A DNA stretch of 64,000 nt, taken from NCBI RefSeq assembly GCF_030816475.1, contig NZ_JAUSXF010000001.1, forward strand, positions 558,001-622,000, given 5' to 3'. The stretch is from Arthrobacter pascens (GTDB lineage Bacteria; Actinomycetota; Actinomycetes; Actinomycetales; Micrococcaceae). Shown here one piece after another: positions 49,661 through 58,388 of the stretch. The translations under genes and the position numbers were made by a program. The notes beneath the pieces are model-generated. The model had not been told where the DNA came from. It saw only the letters and a program-made list of their open reading frames with translations, and made no database searches. Position 1 is the stretch's first letter, and each line of letters starts with the position of its first letter.

Positions 49661-50827
49661 ATGAATGACGTAGCAACGGCGCTGGGCAGGCTCGAGGAGC
49701 TTGCTATCGAGGTCCCTTCGTGGGCTTATGGAAATTCAGGCACACGGTTCAAGGTGTTCGGCACTCCCGGCACTCCGCGCACCGTGCAGGAGAAGCTCGC
49801 GGACGCAGCGAAGGTGCATGAGCTGACCGGGCTGGCCCCCACCGTGGCACTGCATATCCCGTGGGACAAAGTGGACGACTACTCAGCACTGACGGAGTAC
49901 GCCGCAGGCCTCGGAGTGGGGCTGGGAACCATCAACTCCAACACCTTCCAGGATGACGAGTACAAGTTCGGCTCGCTGACATCCTCGGATGAATCCGTAC
50001 GACGCCGGGCCATTGACCACCACCTGGACTGCATCGGGATCATGCACGCCACGGGCTCGAAAGACCTGAAAATCTGGCTTGCGGACGGGACCAACTACCC
50101 CGGCCAGGACGACATGCGGGGCCGCCAGGACCGCCTGGCCGAATCCCTGCAGGAAATCTACGCCGCGCTGGGCGAGGAGCAGCGCCTGGTGCTCGAGTAC
50201 AAGTTCTTCGAGCCGGCTTTTTACCACACCGACGTTCCGGACTGGGGCACTTCCTACGCCCAGACCCTGGCCTTGGGCGAGAAGGCCTTCGTCTGCCTGG
50301 ACACGGGCCACCATGCACCGGGCACCAACATCGAGTTCATCGTGATGCAGCTGCTGCGCCTGGGCAAGCTGGGCTCCTTCGACTTCAACTCCCGCTTCTA
50401 CGCCGACGACGATCTCATTGTGGGTGCCGCGGATCCGTTCCAGCTCTTCCGCATCATGTACGAGGTCATTCGTGGCGGAGGCTACGGCAGGAATTCCGGT
50501 GTGGCCCTGATGCTGGACCAGTGCCACAACCTGGAAGAAAAGATCCCGGGCCAGATCCGCTCGGTGCTGAACGTCCAGGAAATGACCGCCCGCGCCCTTC
50601 TGGTGGACACGGCAGCCCTGGGCGAAGCACAGCGCGCCGGGGATGTCCTGGCAGCGAACGGCATCTTCAACGACGCGTTCTACACCGACGTCCGGCCCGT
50701 CCTGGCCGAATGGCGTGAATCCCGCGGCCTCCCCGCGGATCCGCTGGCCGCCTTTAAGGCCAGCGGCTACCAGAAGAAGATCAACGAGGACCGCGTCGGC
50801 GGCCAGCAAGCCGGATGGGGCGCGTGA
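49661..50827 (+). CDS. rhaI: L-rhamnose isomerase
   Basis: This enzyme converts L-rhamnose to L-rhamnulose using divalent metal. The 388-residue protein is the RhaI type (as in Pseudomonas stutzeri and actinobacteria) with a TIM-barrel fold of the xylose-isomerase superfamily: VALHIPWDKVDDYS near residue 66, LKIWLADGTNYPGQDD near residue 135, LVLEYKFFEPAFYHTDVPDWG (metal-binding E) near residue 176, CLDTGHHAPGTNIEF near residue 213 and GSFDFNSRFYADDD near residue 241. Its stop overlaps the next gene start by GTGA. Confidence 0.95.
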   Translation: MNDVATALGRLEELAIEVPSWAYGNSGTRFKVFGTPGTPRTVQEKLADAAKVHELTGLAPTVALHIPWDKVDDYSALTEYAAGLGVGLGTINSNTFQDDEYKFGSLTSSDESVRRRAIDHHLDCIGIMHATGSKDLKIWLADGTNYPGQDDMRGRQDRLAESLQEIYAALGEEQRLVLEYKFFEPAFYHTDVPDWGTSYAQTLALGEKAFVCLDTGHHAPGTNIEFIVMQLLRLGKLGSFDFNSRFYADDDLIVGAADPFQLFRIMYEVIRGGGYGRNSGVALMLDQCHNLEEKIPGQIRSVLNVQEMTARALLVDTAALGEAQRAGDVLAANGIFNDAFYTDVRPVLAEWRESRGLPADPLAAFKASGYQKKINEDRVGGQQAGWGA

Positions 50828-52881
50828 GTATCACTATGCAAAACACCAGCAACAAGACTGTTGAAGACCTGATTTCCCGTTCCAACCGCCTGGGTGCGGA
50901 TAAGCGGAACACCAACTTTGCCGGCGGCAATACCTCCGCGAAGGGCACGGAGACGGATCCGGTCACTGGCGAGGACGTCCAGCTGCTCTGGGTCAAGGGA
51001 TCCGGCGGAGACCTGGGCACCCTCAAGGCGGAGAACCTCGCGGTCCTGCGCCTGGACCGGCTCACCGCCCTGAAGAATGTCTACCCGGGCGTGGAGCGTG
51101 AAGACGAGATGGTGGCCGCCTTCGATTACTGCCTGCACGGCAAGGGCGGCGCCGCTCCCTCGATCGACACGGCCATGCACGGGCTGGTGGACGCCGCGCA
51201 CGTGGACCACCTGCACCCCGACTCCGGCATTGCCATTGCGACGGCGGTGGACGGCGAGGCGCTGACCACCAAGATCTTCGGCAACAAGGTGGTGTGGGTG
51301 CCCTGGCGCCGCCCGGGGTTCCAGCTGGGCCTGGACATCGCCACGATCAAGGAAGCCAACCCGCAGGCCATCGGCACCATCCTGGGCGGGCACGGCATCA
51401 CCGCCTGGGGCGCCACCAGCGAAGAGGCCGAGCGGAACTCGCTGTGGATCATTGAGCAGGCAGAGAAGTATATCCATGACAACGGCAAGGCCGAACCCTT
51501 CGGGCCCAAGCTGCCCGGTTACGCCGCGCTGCCGGAGGCAGAGCGCAAAGCCAAGGCCGCAGCCCTGGCACCTGTGATCCGGGGCCTGGCCTCCACGGAC
51601 AATCCGCAGTTGGGGCACTTCAGCGATGACGCCGTCGTCCTTGACTTCCTGGAAGCTGCAGGGCACCCGCGCCTGGGCGCCCTGGGCACCTCCTGCCCGG
51701 ACCACTTTCTGCGCACCAAGGTCAAGCCGCTGATCCTGGACCTGCCCGCTGACGCCTCGATCGAGGACTCGGTCTCGCGGCTCTCAGAACTCCACACGGC
51801 CTACCGGGAGGAGTACCAGGCGTATTACAACCGCCACGCGGACGAGAACAGCCCGGCCCTGCGCGGAGCGGACCCTGCCATCGTGCTGGTTCCCGGCGTC
51901 GGCATGTTCTCCTATGGCGCGAACAAGCAGACCGCCCGCGTGGCCGGCGAGTTCTATATCAACGCCATCAACGTGATGCGCGGCGCGGAGGCGATCTCCA
52001 CCTACGCCCCGATCGAGGAATCCGAAAAGTTCCGGATCGAATACTGGGCGCTGGAGGAAGCAAAGCTGGCCCGGATGCCCAAGCCCAAGTCCCACGCCAC
52101 CCGCATCGCGCTGGTCACCGGGGCCGCGTCCGGCATCGGCAAGGCCATCGCCACCCGCCTGGCCGCTGACGGTGCCTGCGTGGTCATCGCGGACCTGAAC
52201 CTGGAGAACGCTGAAAAGGTGGCCGAGGAACTCGGCGGACCCGACGTCGCCATCGGCGTCCAGGCCGACGTGACGGACGAAGCCCAGGTTACGGCCGCCA
52301 TCGACGCCGCGGTCCTGGCGTTCGGCGGCGTGGACCTGGTAGTCAACAATGCAGGGCTGTCCATCTCCAAACCTTTGCTGGAAACCACCGAGAAGGACTG
52401 GGACCTGCAGCACAACGTCATGGCCAAGGGCTCCTTCCTGGTGGCCAAGGCCGCGGCCAAGGTGATGATCGCGCAGGGCATGGGAGGGGACATCGTCTAC
52501 ATCTCCTCCAAGAACTCGGTGTTCGCCGGCCCGAACAACATCGCCTACTCCGCCACCAAAGCAGACCAGGCCCACCAGGTCCGGCTGCTCGCCGCCGAGC
52601 TGGGTGAGTACGGTATCCGGGTCAACGGCATCAACCCCGACGGCGTGGTCCGCGGCTCGGGCATCTTCGCTGGCGGCTGGGGCGCCAAGCGCGCCGCCGT
52701 GTACGGCGTGGACGAGGAGAAGCTGGGCGAGTACTACGCCCAGCGCACCCTGCTCAAGCGCGAAGTCCTGCCCGAGCATGTGGCCAACGCCGCCGCCGTG
52801 CTGACCGGCAACGAACTGTCCCACACCACCGGCCTGCACATCCCCGTGGACGCCGGAGTGGCCGCAGCCTTCCTGCGATGA
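50824..52881 (+). CDS. rhaEW: Bifunctional rhamnulose-1-phosphate aldolase / lactaldehyde dehydrogenase
   Basis: A 685-residue fusion. Residues 1-420 are a class II aldolase that cleaves L-rhamnulose-1-phosphate to dihydroxyacetone phosphate and L-lactaldehyde (NFAGGNTSAKG, the zinc histidines in HVDHLHPDS and in LGGHGITAWG). Residues 425-685 are a short-chain dehydrogenase (RIALVTGAASGIGKAIA near 430, VVNNAGLS, and the catalytic YSATK), which would oxidise or reduce lactaldehyde. Such fusions (RhaEW/YuxG type) are known in Bacillus and actinobacteria. GTG 50824 is the preferred start because it overlaps the rhaI stop; ATG 50815 and ATG 50836 are alternatives. Confidence 0.93.
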   Translation: MSITMQNTSNKTVEDLISRSNRLGADKRNTNFAGGNTSAKGTETDPVTGEDVQLLWVKGSGGDLGTLKAENLAVLRLDRLTALKNVYPGVEREDEMVAAFDYCLHGKGGAAPSIDTAMHGLVDAAHVDHLHPDSGIAIATAVDGEALTTKIFGNKVVWVPWRRPGFQLGLDIATIKEANPQAIGTILGGHGITAWGATSEEAERNSLWIIEQAEKYIHDNGKAEPFGPKLPGYAALPEAERKAKAAALAPVIRGLASTDNPQLGHFSDDAVVLDFLEAAGHPRLGALGTSCPDHFLRTKVKPLILDLPADASIEDSVSRLSELHTAYREEYQAYYNRHADENSPALRGADPAIVLVPGVGMFSYGANKQTARVAGEFYINAINVMRGAEAISTYAPIEESEKFRIEYWALEEAKLARMPKPKSHATRIALVTGAASGIGKAIATRLAADGACVVIADLNLENAEKVAEELGGPDVAIGVQADVTDEAQVTAAIDAAVLAFGGVDLVVNNAGLSISKPLLETTEKDWDLQHNVMAKGSFLVAKAAAKVMIAQGMGGDIVYISSKNSVFAGPNNIAYSATKADQAHQVRLLAAELGEYGIRVNGINPDGVVRGSGIFAGGWGAKRAAVYGVDEEKLGEYYAQRTLLKREVLPEHVANAAAVLTGNELSHTTGLHIPVDAGVAAAFLR

Positions 52882-54335
52882 CCGTCCGCAGCGTGTTCGC
52901 CGCCGTCGACATCGGAGCCTCCTCCGGCAGGGTCATCCTTGGCCGGATCAAAGCCGCGGACCTGTCCGGGGCCGGGACCGGCGTCGAGCTTGAAGTCGTG
53001 CACCGCTTTTCCAACGGTGTGGTGGAGATCGACGGCGGGCTCCGCTGGGACTTCGACGCCCTGTTCGAGGAGGTGCTTGAAGGCCTCCGGGCGGCATCCA
53101 CAGTGGCCGCCGCGCAGGGCGAGCAGGTGGCCAGCATCGGGATCGACACCTGGGCGGTGGACTATGGCCTGGTCAACGCGGCAGGAAAGCTCACTGCCCA
53201 ACCCTTCAGCTACCGGGATAAGCGCAGCCGGGCTGCTGTTGGACCCGTCCACCGGAAACTGGATCCGGCGCGGCTGTACGCAACGACGGGGCTGCAGTTC
53301 CTGCAGTTCAACACCATTTACCAGCTCGCCACGGAACCGGCCTTGAAGGGAGTGCAGGCGCTGCTCATCCCGGACCTGATCGCGTTCCTCCTGACGGGGC
53401 AGCGGCGAACCGAGGCCACCAACGCGTCTACTACAGGCCTCTTTGACGCCGTGGCGGGGGAGTGGGCGACGGAGTTGTTCACGGCGCTCGGACTGCGGAA
53501 GGACCTGTTCCCGCCACTCATCCAGCCGGGTGAAACCGTCGGCACGCTCCTCCCTGAAATTGCGTCCCGGGTCGGTCTGCCGGCCAGTACCTCCGTGGTG
53601 GCCGTCGGCTCGCATGACACCGCATCCGCCGTCGTCGCCGTGCCTGCCCAGGAGGAGGATTTTGCCTACATCTCCTCCGGCACCTGGTCCCTGGTGGGAC
53701 TGGAGCTGAGGCATCCGGTCCTTACCCAGGCCAGCCGCGAAGCGAACTTCACCAACGAACGCGGCGTGGACGGCACCATCCGCTACCTGCGGAACATGGG
53801 CGGGCTCTGGCTCCTCAGCGAATGCCAGCGCACGTGGGCCGGGGAAGGTTACCGGCGGGACCTCCAGGCCTTGCTCCAGGACGCAGGCGCGCTGCCGGCG
53901 GGCGGACCGCGAATCAATCCCGATGATTCCTACTTCATCGCCCCGGACAACATGCCGGAACGCATCCGGGCAGCGGTACACCATACGGGGGAACTGCTTC
54001 CTGACGACCCCGCGGCCATCACACGTTGCATCATGGACAGCCTGGCCGCAGGTTATGCCAGAGCCATTTCCGCTGCGGAGCGCCTGGCGGAGCGGACTGT
54101 TGACGTGGTGCATGTGGTCGGCGGCGGCTCGCAGAACCAGTTACTCTGCCAGCTCACGGCTGACGCCACCGGCAGGCGTGTGGTGGCAGGTCCCGTGGAG
54201 GCAACTGCCCTGGGTAACGTATTGGTGCAGGCGCGGGCAGCCGGGCAGGTCACCGGCGGGCTGCCCGAATTGCGGGCCCTCGTAGCCGGCGGACATGAGT
54301 TGAGAGTCTTCACACCGGAGCTTTCGACACTCTAA
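52878..54335 (+). CDS. rhaB: Rhamnulokinase
   Basis: RhaB phosphorylates L-rhamnulose to L-rhamnulose-1-phosphate with ATP. The 485-residue FGGY-type protein has VDIGASSGRVILG (phosphate 1) near residue 10, the substrate motif IDTWAVDYGLV near residue 92, ASTTGLFDAV, SHDTASAVVAVP and the adenosine segment VVHVVGGGSQNQLLCQLTADATGRRV near residue 413. It overlaps the preceding gene by ATGA. It completes the rhaM-rhaI-rhaEW-rhaB pathway. Confidence 0.95.
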   Translation: MTVRSVFAAVDIGASSGRVILGRIKAADLSGAGTGVELEVVHRFSNGVVEIDGGLRWDFDALFEEVLEGLRAASTVAAAQGEQVASIGIDTWAVDYGLVNAAGKLTAQPFSYRDKRSRAAVGPVHRKLDPARLYATTGLQFLQFNTIYQLATEPALKGVQALLIPDLIAFLLTGQRRTEATNASTTGLFDAVAGEWATELFTALGLRKDLFPPLIQPGETVGTLLPEIASRVGLPASTSVVAVGSHDTASAVVAVPAQEEDFAYISSGTWSLVGLELRHPVLTQASREANFTNERGVDGTIRYLRNMGGLWLLSECQRTWAGEGYRRDLQALLQDAGALPAGGPRINPDDSYFIAPDNMPERIRAAVHHTGELLPDDPAAITRCIMDSLAAGYARAISAAERLAERTVDVVHVVGGGSQNQLLCQLTADATGRRVVAGPVEATALGNVLVQARAAGQVTGGLPELRALVAGGHELRVFTPELSTL

Positions 54336-54495
54336 TTTTCCCTCATAGATCTGACCATCCAGCCTCCCGTCTCGGCGCCAACTGGCAGATGATGCCCTCA
54401 AACTACCGAAAAGGGGTCATTATCTGCTGGTTCGCGCTAAGTGATGCCAGCGACCCCCTGTAATCATCCGATGTTCTCCTCTAGGATTTAGTCCC

Positions 54496-57027
54496 GTGCA
54501 CACAGAACATATCCTTGAATACGACGCCCCGGCCGCCGATTGGCTGGAAGCCCTTCCACTGGGGAACGGTCGCCTGGCCGCCATGGTGTTTGGCGGGCAG
54601 ACGCTCGCCGGGAATCCAGCCCCTGCCGGTACACTCGAGCACAGATTCCAGCTCAACGATGGCTCCGCCTGGTCCGGCTCGCCGCTCAGCCAGGATCTGG
54701 AACCGACGTTCAGCCGGGAGCGGGCGGACCGCATCCTTGCCACCTGCCGTCGGCTGATCAGCCAAGGTGACTATGCGGCCGCACACGAATCGCTCAAGGA
54801 ATTACAGCACCGCCACTCGCAGTCGTATCTTCCGTTCGCTGACCTGTTCCTGACGGTCGCCCCTTCAGAGGTCCCCGGATCTGTTCCAGGCACAGGCAAC
54901 CCGCCCAAGGATTACCGCCGCATCCTTGACTTGGCCCGCGCCCTCAACTCGACGAGCTACAGTGTGGACGGCCACCGGGTCCGGGTTGAGGCCTTTGCCA
55001 GCCACGACCCCTCCGTGCTGGTTATTTCGGTGGAAACGGATGCCCCCGGCGGCCTTGACCTGGCCCTCCGTCTGGAGTCGCAGCTTCGGATCCTCCGCCG
55101 TTCCAGCTCCCCGGCCCTGGCGGCCCTGGAACTGAAGATGCCGTCCGACGTCGGGCCCTCGCACGACGGCGGGCTGGTGGAGTACTCGGAGGACGATTCC
55201 CTCAGCCTCCAGGGTGCCGTGGCTGTGGCCTGGGAGCACGACGGCAACGCAGCCGAACCGCCTGCAGACAAAACGGACGACGGCGGCCTCGCCGCCACGG
55301 GCGTCCGGCACGCGGTCATTTGGGTGACCACAGAAACAACTTTCATGGGGCTGGGCAAGCGGCCGGAGGGCACGTCATCCGAGGCTGCCGCCGCCGCCCG
55401 CCGGACCCTCAGCGCCGCCATGGCATCAGGGCGTGACGTCCTCCTGGCCCGCCATGAGGACAGCCACACACGGCTCTACGAAAGCTGCCGGGTCAGTCTG
55501 GACGTGCCGGCGTGGACAGGAACCAATACCGGGCAGCGCCTGCTGGCTGCCAACGCGCATCCGGACGGAGCGCTTGCCGCCGATCCCGGGCTGGCCGCGC
55601 TGCTGTTCAACTACGGCCGGTACCTCCTGATTTCCAGCTCGAGGACCGCGCCGCCGGGATCCAGGAAAGGCACAGCCTGGCGGGGGACCCCGGCCAACCT
55701 CCAGGGCATCTGGAATGACCAGCTGTGTGCCCCGTGGAGTTCCAACTTCACCACCAACATCAACCTCCAGATGAATTATTGGGGAGCAGAACCCACCGGC
55801 CTGGCCGAATGCGCCGGACCGTTGTTTGCGCTGGTTGAAGCGATGCAGGAGACCGGAGCTCCTACCGCCCAGGAATACTACGGCGCCCGCGGCTGGGCTG
55901 TGCACCATAACTCGGACATCTGGGGCTACAGCAAGCCGGTCGGCCATGGCGCACACTCACCGGAATGGTCCTACTGGCCCATGGCCGGGCTGTGGCTGGT
56001 CCGCCACCTGTGGGAGCACCTGCGATTCGGCGCCGGTGACGTTGCTGCCGGAGCAGGCTTCGCCCGCGACGCTGCCTGGCCATCCATCCGCGGTGCCGCC
56101 GAGTTTGCCCTGGATCTGCTGATGGAGTTCCCGGACGGCACTGTGGGCACCAGCCCCTCGACCTCGCCGGAAAACAGCTTCACCGTACCCCTCCATGCCG
56201 GAGGCTCCGGCAGGGCGTCCGTTGCCGAATCGTCCACCCTGGACCTGGCCCTGATCCGCGACGTCTTTGGGATGCTGGCAAGCCTGGCCGAGGATCTTGG
56301 ACTGGAGTCCGATCCCGTAGTGGCCGAGGCCCGGGCGGTCCTTCCGCGGCTTCCGGAGCCCTCAGTCGGCCGCGGCGGCCGGCTCCGCGAGTGGCTGGCA
56401 GACCCGCCTGAGTGGGAGCCTGAGCACCGTCATGTCAGCCACCTGTACGTGGCATACCCCGGCGACTTGCCCCTGACACCCGAGCTTGAAGCCGCCGTGG
56501 GACTTAGCCTGGACGGCCGCGGCGACGAGGCCACCGGCTGGTCGCTGGCCTGGAAGATCCTGCTCCGGGCCCGCCTTCGCCAGTCCGGGAAGGTCAGCGA
56601 CCTCCTGCGCCTGTACTTCCGGGACATGGCCACTGACCGTGACGGCCACGGCGGGGGACTGTATCCAAACCTGTTCGGGGCGCACCCGCCCTTCCAGATC
56701 GACGGCAACTTCGGCTTCGTGGCCGGCCTGGCCGAGTGCGTGCTGCAGAGCCACCGCCTGGCCGAAGGCGTGCCGGAAATCGAGCTGTTGCCGGCGCTGC
56801 CCCCTGAATTGCCCGACGGCGTCGCTCACCGGCTTCGCGCACGCCCCGGGGTGGAGGTGGACCTGGAATGGAGGGACGGCAGGCTGGTTGCGGCAACGCT
56901 CGCTTCTGCCCGGCCGGCGAGGGTCGCCATCCGCTACGGCGCGCGCGTGCTGGAGCTGGATCTTGAGCCAGAGCAGCCGGCAGTCCTCAACCACGCCACA
57001 TTCGACGGTGCAGCCCTGCCTGCGTGA
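54496..57027 (+). CDS. GH95 family glycoside hydrolase (alpha-L-fucosidase type)
   Basis: The 843-residue protein has the GH95 architecture: an N-terminal beta-sandwich (WLEALPLGNGRLAAMVFGG, LNDGSAWSGSP), a linker, an (alpha/alpha)6 barrel and a C-terminal beta domain. Motifs typical of the family are visible: NINLQMNYWGAEPTGLAEC near residue 420, TSPSTSPENSF (the conserved glutamate), HRHVSHLYVAYP and QIDGNFGF (the conserved aspartate). The substrate is likely alpha-L-fucoside or alpha-L-galactoside on xyloglucan or rhamnogalacturonan side chains. GTG at 54496 begins the first strand. No signal peptide, so it acts on imported oligosaccharides. Confidence 0.92.
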   Translation: MHTEHILEYDAPAADWLEALPLGNGRLAAMVFGGQTLAGNPAPAGTLEHRFQLNDGSAWSGSPLSQDLEPTFSRERADRILATCRRLISQGDYAAAHESLKELQHRHSQSYLPFADLFLTVAPSEVPGSVPGTGNPPKDYRRILDLARALNSTSYSVDGHRVRVEAFASHDPSVLVISVETDAPGGLDLALRLESQLRILRRSSSPALAALELKMPSDVGPSHDGGLVEYSEDDSLSLQGAVAVAWEHDGNAAEPPADKTDDGGLAATGVRHAVIWVTTETTFMGLGKRPEGTSSEAAAAARRTLSAAMASGRDVLLARHEDSHTRLYESCRVSLDVPAWTGTNTGQRLLAANAHPDGALAADPGLAALLFNYGRYLLISSSRTAPPGSRKGTAWRGTPANLQGIWNDQLCAPWSSNFTTNINLQMNYWGAEPTGLAECAGPLFALVEAMQETGAPTAQEYYGARGWAVHHNSDIWGYSKPVGHGAHSPEWSYWPMAGLWLVRHLWEHLRFGAGDVAAGAGFARDAAWPSIRGAAEFALDLLMEFPDGTVGTSPSTSPENSFTVPLHAGGSGRASVAESSTLDLALIRDVFGMLASLAEDLGLESDPVVAEARAVLPRLPEPSVGRGGRLREWLADPPEWEPEHRHVSHLYVAYPGDLPLTPELEAAVGLSLDGRGDEATGWSLAWKILLRARLRQSGKVSDLLRLYFRDMATDRDGHGGGLYPNLFGAHPPFQIDGNFGFVAGLAECVLQSHRLAEGVPEIELLPALPPELPDGVAHRLRARPGVEVDLEWRDGRLVAATLASARPARVAIRYGARVLELDLEPEQPAVLNHATFDGAALPA

Positions 57028-57096
57028 CATAGGATCGCCAAAAAGTCCCATCCCATCAGCCCGACAACTTCTAGAAACGACAGGACCGGAAGCAGC

Positions 57097-58116
57097 ATGC
57101 CCCTCTTCGATCTACCCCTGGACCAGCTACGCAACTACACCTCGGAAGTCACGCCACCGGCCGACTTCCAGGCGTTCTGGGACGCCACGATCGAGGAGGC
57201 ACGGACATTTCCCCTGGAGGCCGTGTTCGAGCCCGTGGAGAACTACCTCACGGTCATCGACACCTTCGACGTGACGTTCGCGGGCTACGGGGGAGCACCT
57301 ATCAAGGGCTGGCTCCACCTTCCCGCGAACCGTGAGCCCGGAACCCGGCTCCCCGTCGTCGTGCAATACGTTGGCTATTCGGGAGGTCGCGGTCTGGTCA
57401 ACCAGGAAACCCAGTGGGCGCAGGCCGGGTATGCGCAGCTCATCATGGATACCCGCGGCCAGGGTTACGGCTGGAAGGTTGGGGAGACGGCGGACCCGCA
57501 CCCTACCGCTGGCGAGGTTGCCTATGCCGGACTCATGACCAGGGGGGCGGGGAGCCGCGAGGATTACTACTACCGCCGCGTCTACGTTGATGGCTTCCGT
57601 GCGGTCGAAGCGGCCCGATCCCACCCGGACGTGGACGACTCGCGCGTCGTGCTGGCAGGGGTAAGCCAGGGCGGAGGCATCGCGGTGGCGGTCGCCGGGC
57701 TGGTGGCGGGAAGGCTCGACGGCGTGATCGCCGCGCTGCCCGACGTCCCGTTCCTGCAGGACTTCCCGCGCGCCATCGACATCACGCCGCGTGGCCCGTA
57801 CCCGGAAATTGCCAGCTTCCTGAGCCGGCACCGGGACCGTTACGAGTCCACGCTCGCCGTGCTGAACTATTTCGACGGCGTCAACCTTGCCAGGGCAGCT
57901 ACGGTACCGGCGCTGTATTCGGCAGCCCTGATGGATGACGTCTGCCCGCCGTCGACCGTGTTCGCCAGCTTCAACGCCTACGGTTCCGGAAGGACGGATT
58001 CGTCCGGAACCGGGGCCGCGAAGGAGATCGAGGTCTACCGTTTCAACAACCACGAGGGCGGCCAGGAGCACCACTGGATCAAGCAGCTGCAGTTCCTGCG
58101 CAAGCTCCTGGGCTGA
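57097..58116 (+). CDS. CE7 acetyl xylan esterase / cephalosporin-C deacetylase
   Basis: The 339-residue alpha/beta-hydrolase of carbohydrate esterase family 7 removes acetyl groups from short xylo- and other oligosaccharides in the cytoplasm. The triad is S190 (GVSQGGG), D280 (LMDDVCPPST) and H319 (NNHEGGQ). The oxyanion region YVGYSGGRG, the RGQG loop in MDTRGQGYGWKVG and the FWDATIEEAR start are all present. It lies 69 bp after the GH95 gene in the same direction. No signal peptide. Confidence 0.94.
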   Translation: MPLFDLPLDQLRNYTSEVTPPADFQAFWDATIEEARTFPLEAVFEPVENYLTVIDTFDVTFAGYGGAPIKGWLHLPANREPGTRLPVVVQYVGYSGGRGLVNQETQWAQAGYAQLIMDTRGQGYGWKVGETADPHPTAGEVAYAGLMTRGAGSREDYYYRRVYVDGFRAVEAARSHPDVDDSRVVLAGVSQGGGIAVAVAGLVAGRLDGVIAALPDVPFLQDFPRAIDITPRGPYPEIASFLSRHRDRYESTLAVLNYFDGVNLARAATVPALYSAALMDDVCPPSTVFASFNAYGSGRTDSSGTGAAKEIEVYRFNNHEGGQEHHWIKQLQFLRKLLG

Positions 58117-58177
58117 CCCGCCACCCCGAAGCCGCTCCCAGACCCCGCCCGACACCGCGCTGAGGTTACAGGCGGAT

Positions 58178-58207
58178 TTGCCGACGCCGGGTCAGTGCGG
58201 TTATGGT
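58178..58207 (+). promoter_or_regulatory. Candidate promoter for the aro leader
   Basis: TTGCCG (58178-58183) and TATGGT (58202-58207) are separated by 18 bp. Transcription starting about seven bases past the -10 would begin at or just before the ATG at 58215, so the leader peptide would be read from a leaderless transcript. Confidence 0.5.
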
Positions 58208-58214
58208 CTTGGCT

Positions 58215-58274
58215 ATGACTAACCGTTGGTATGCGTATTTTTCGTTGGCTCTGGAGGGGCCCGCGTCTAACTGA
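58215..58274 (+). CDS. Aromatic-rich leader peptide upstream of DAHP synthase
   Basis: A 19-residue ORF encodes MTNRWYAYFSLALEGPASN. Four of residues 5-9 are aromatic (W, Y, Y, F), as expected for a ribosome-mediated attenuator that senses charged tRNA-Trp, -Tyr and -Phe. It ends 115 bp before the DAHP synthase gene, with complementary segments and a hairpin in between. Leader peptides ahead of aromatic genes are known in actinobacteria, for example in Corynebacterium (recalled from the literature). Confidence 0.75.
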   Translation: MTNRWYAYFSLALEGPASN

Positions 58275-58326
58275 CACGCATCCAACTTTCCTTCAGAGCC
58301 AACAGGGCAGAGATCATTCTCTGCCC
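58244..58326 (+). promoter_or_regulatory. Attenuator-like RNA structures
   Basis: GTTGGCTCTGGAGG (58244-58257), within and just after the aromatic codons, pairs with CCTTCAGAGCCAAC (58290-58303) through 14 bp with one G-U pair. Immediately after, GGGCAGAGA (58305-58313) and TCTCTGCCC (58318-58326) form a perfect 9-bp hairpin. A ribosome stalled on Trp/Tyr/Phe codons would cover bases near the first arm and change which stem can form. Confidence 0.65.
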
Positions 58327-58388
58327 TTCGCCATTTCTCCGGCGGGTTCTGATCTGGGCCCGCTTCCTACCTGGAACAGGACCCGAAC

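Noticed and set aside
51784..52839. A 351-codon minus-strand frame opposite rhaEW
   Set aside because: The SDR domain of RhaEW is certain on the plus strand.
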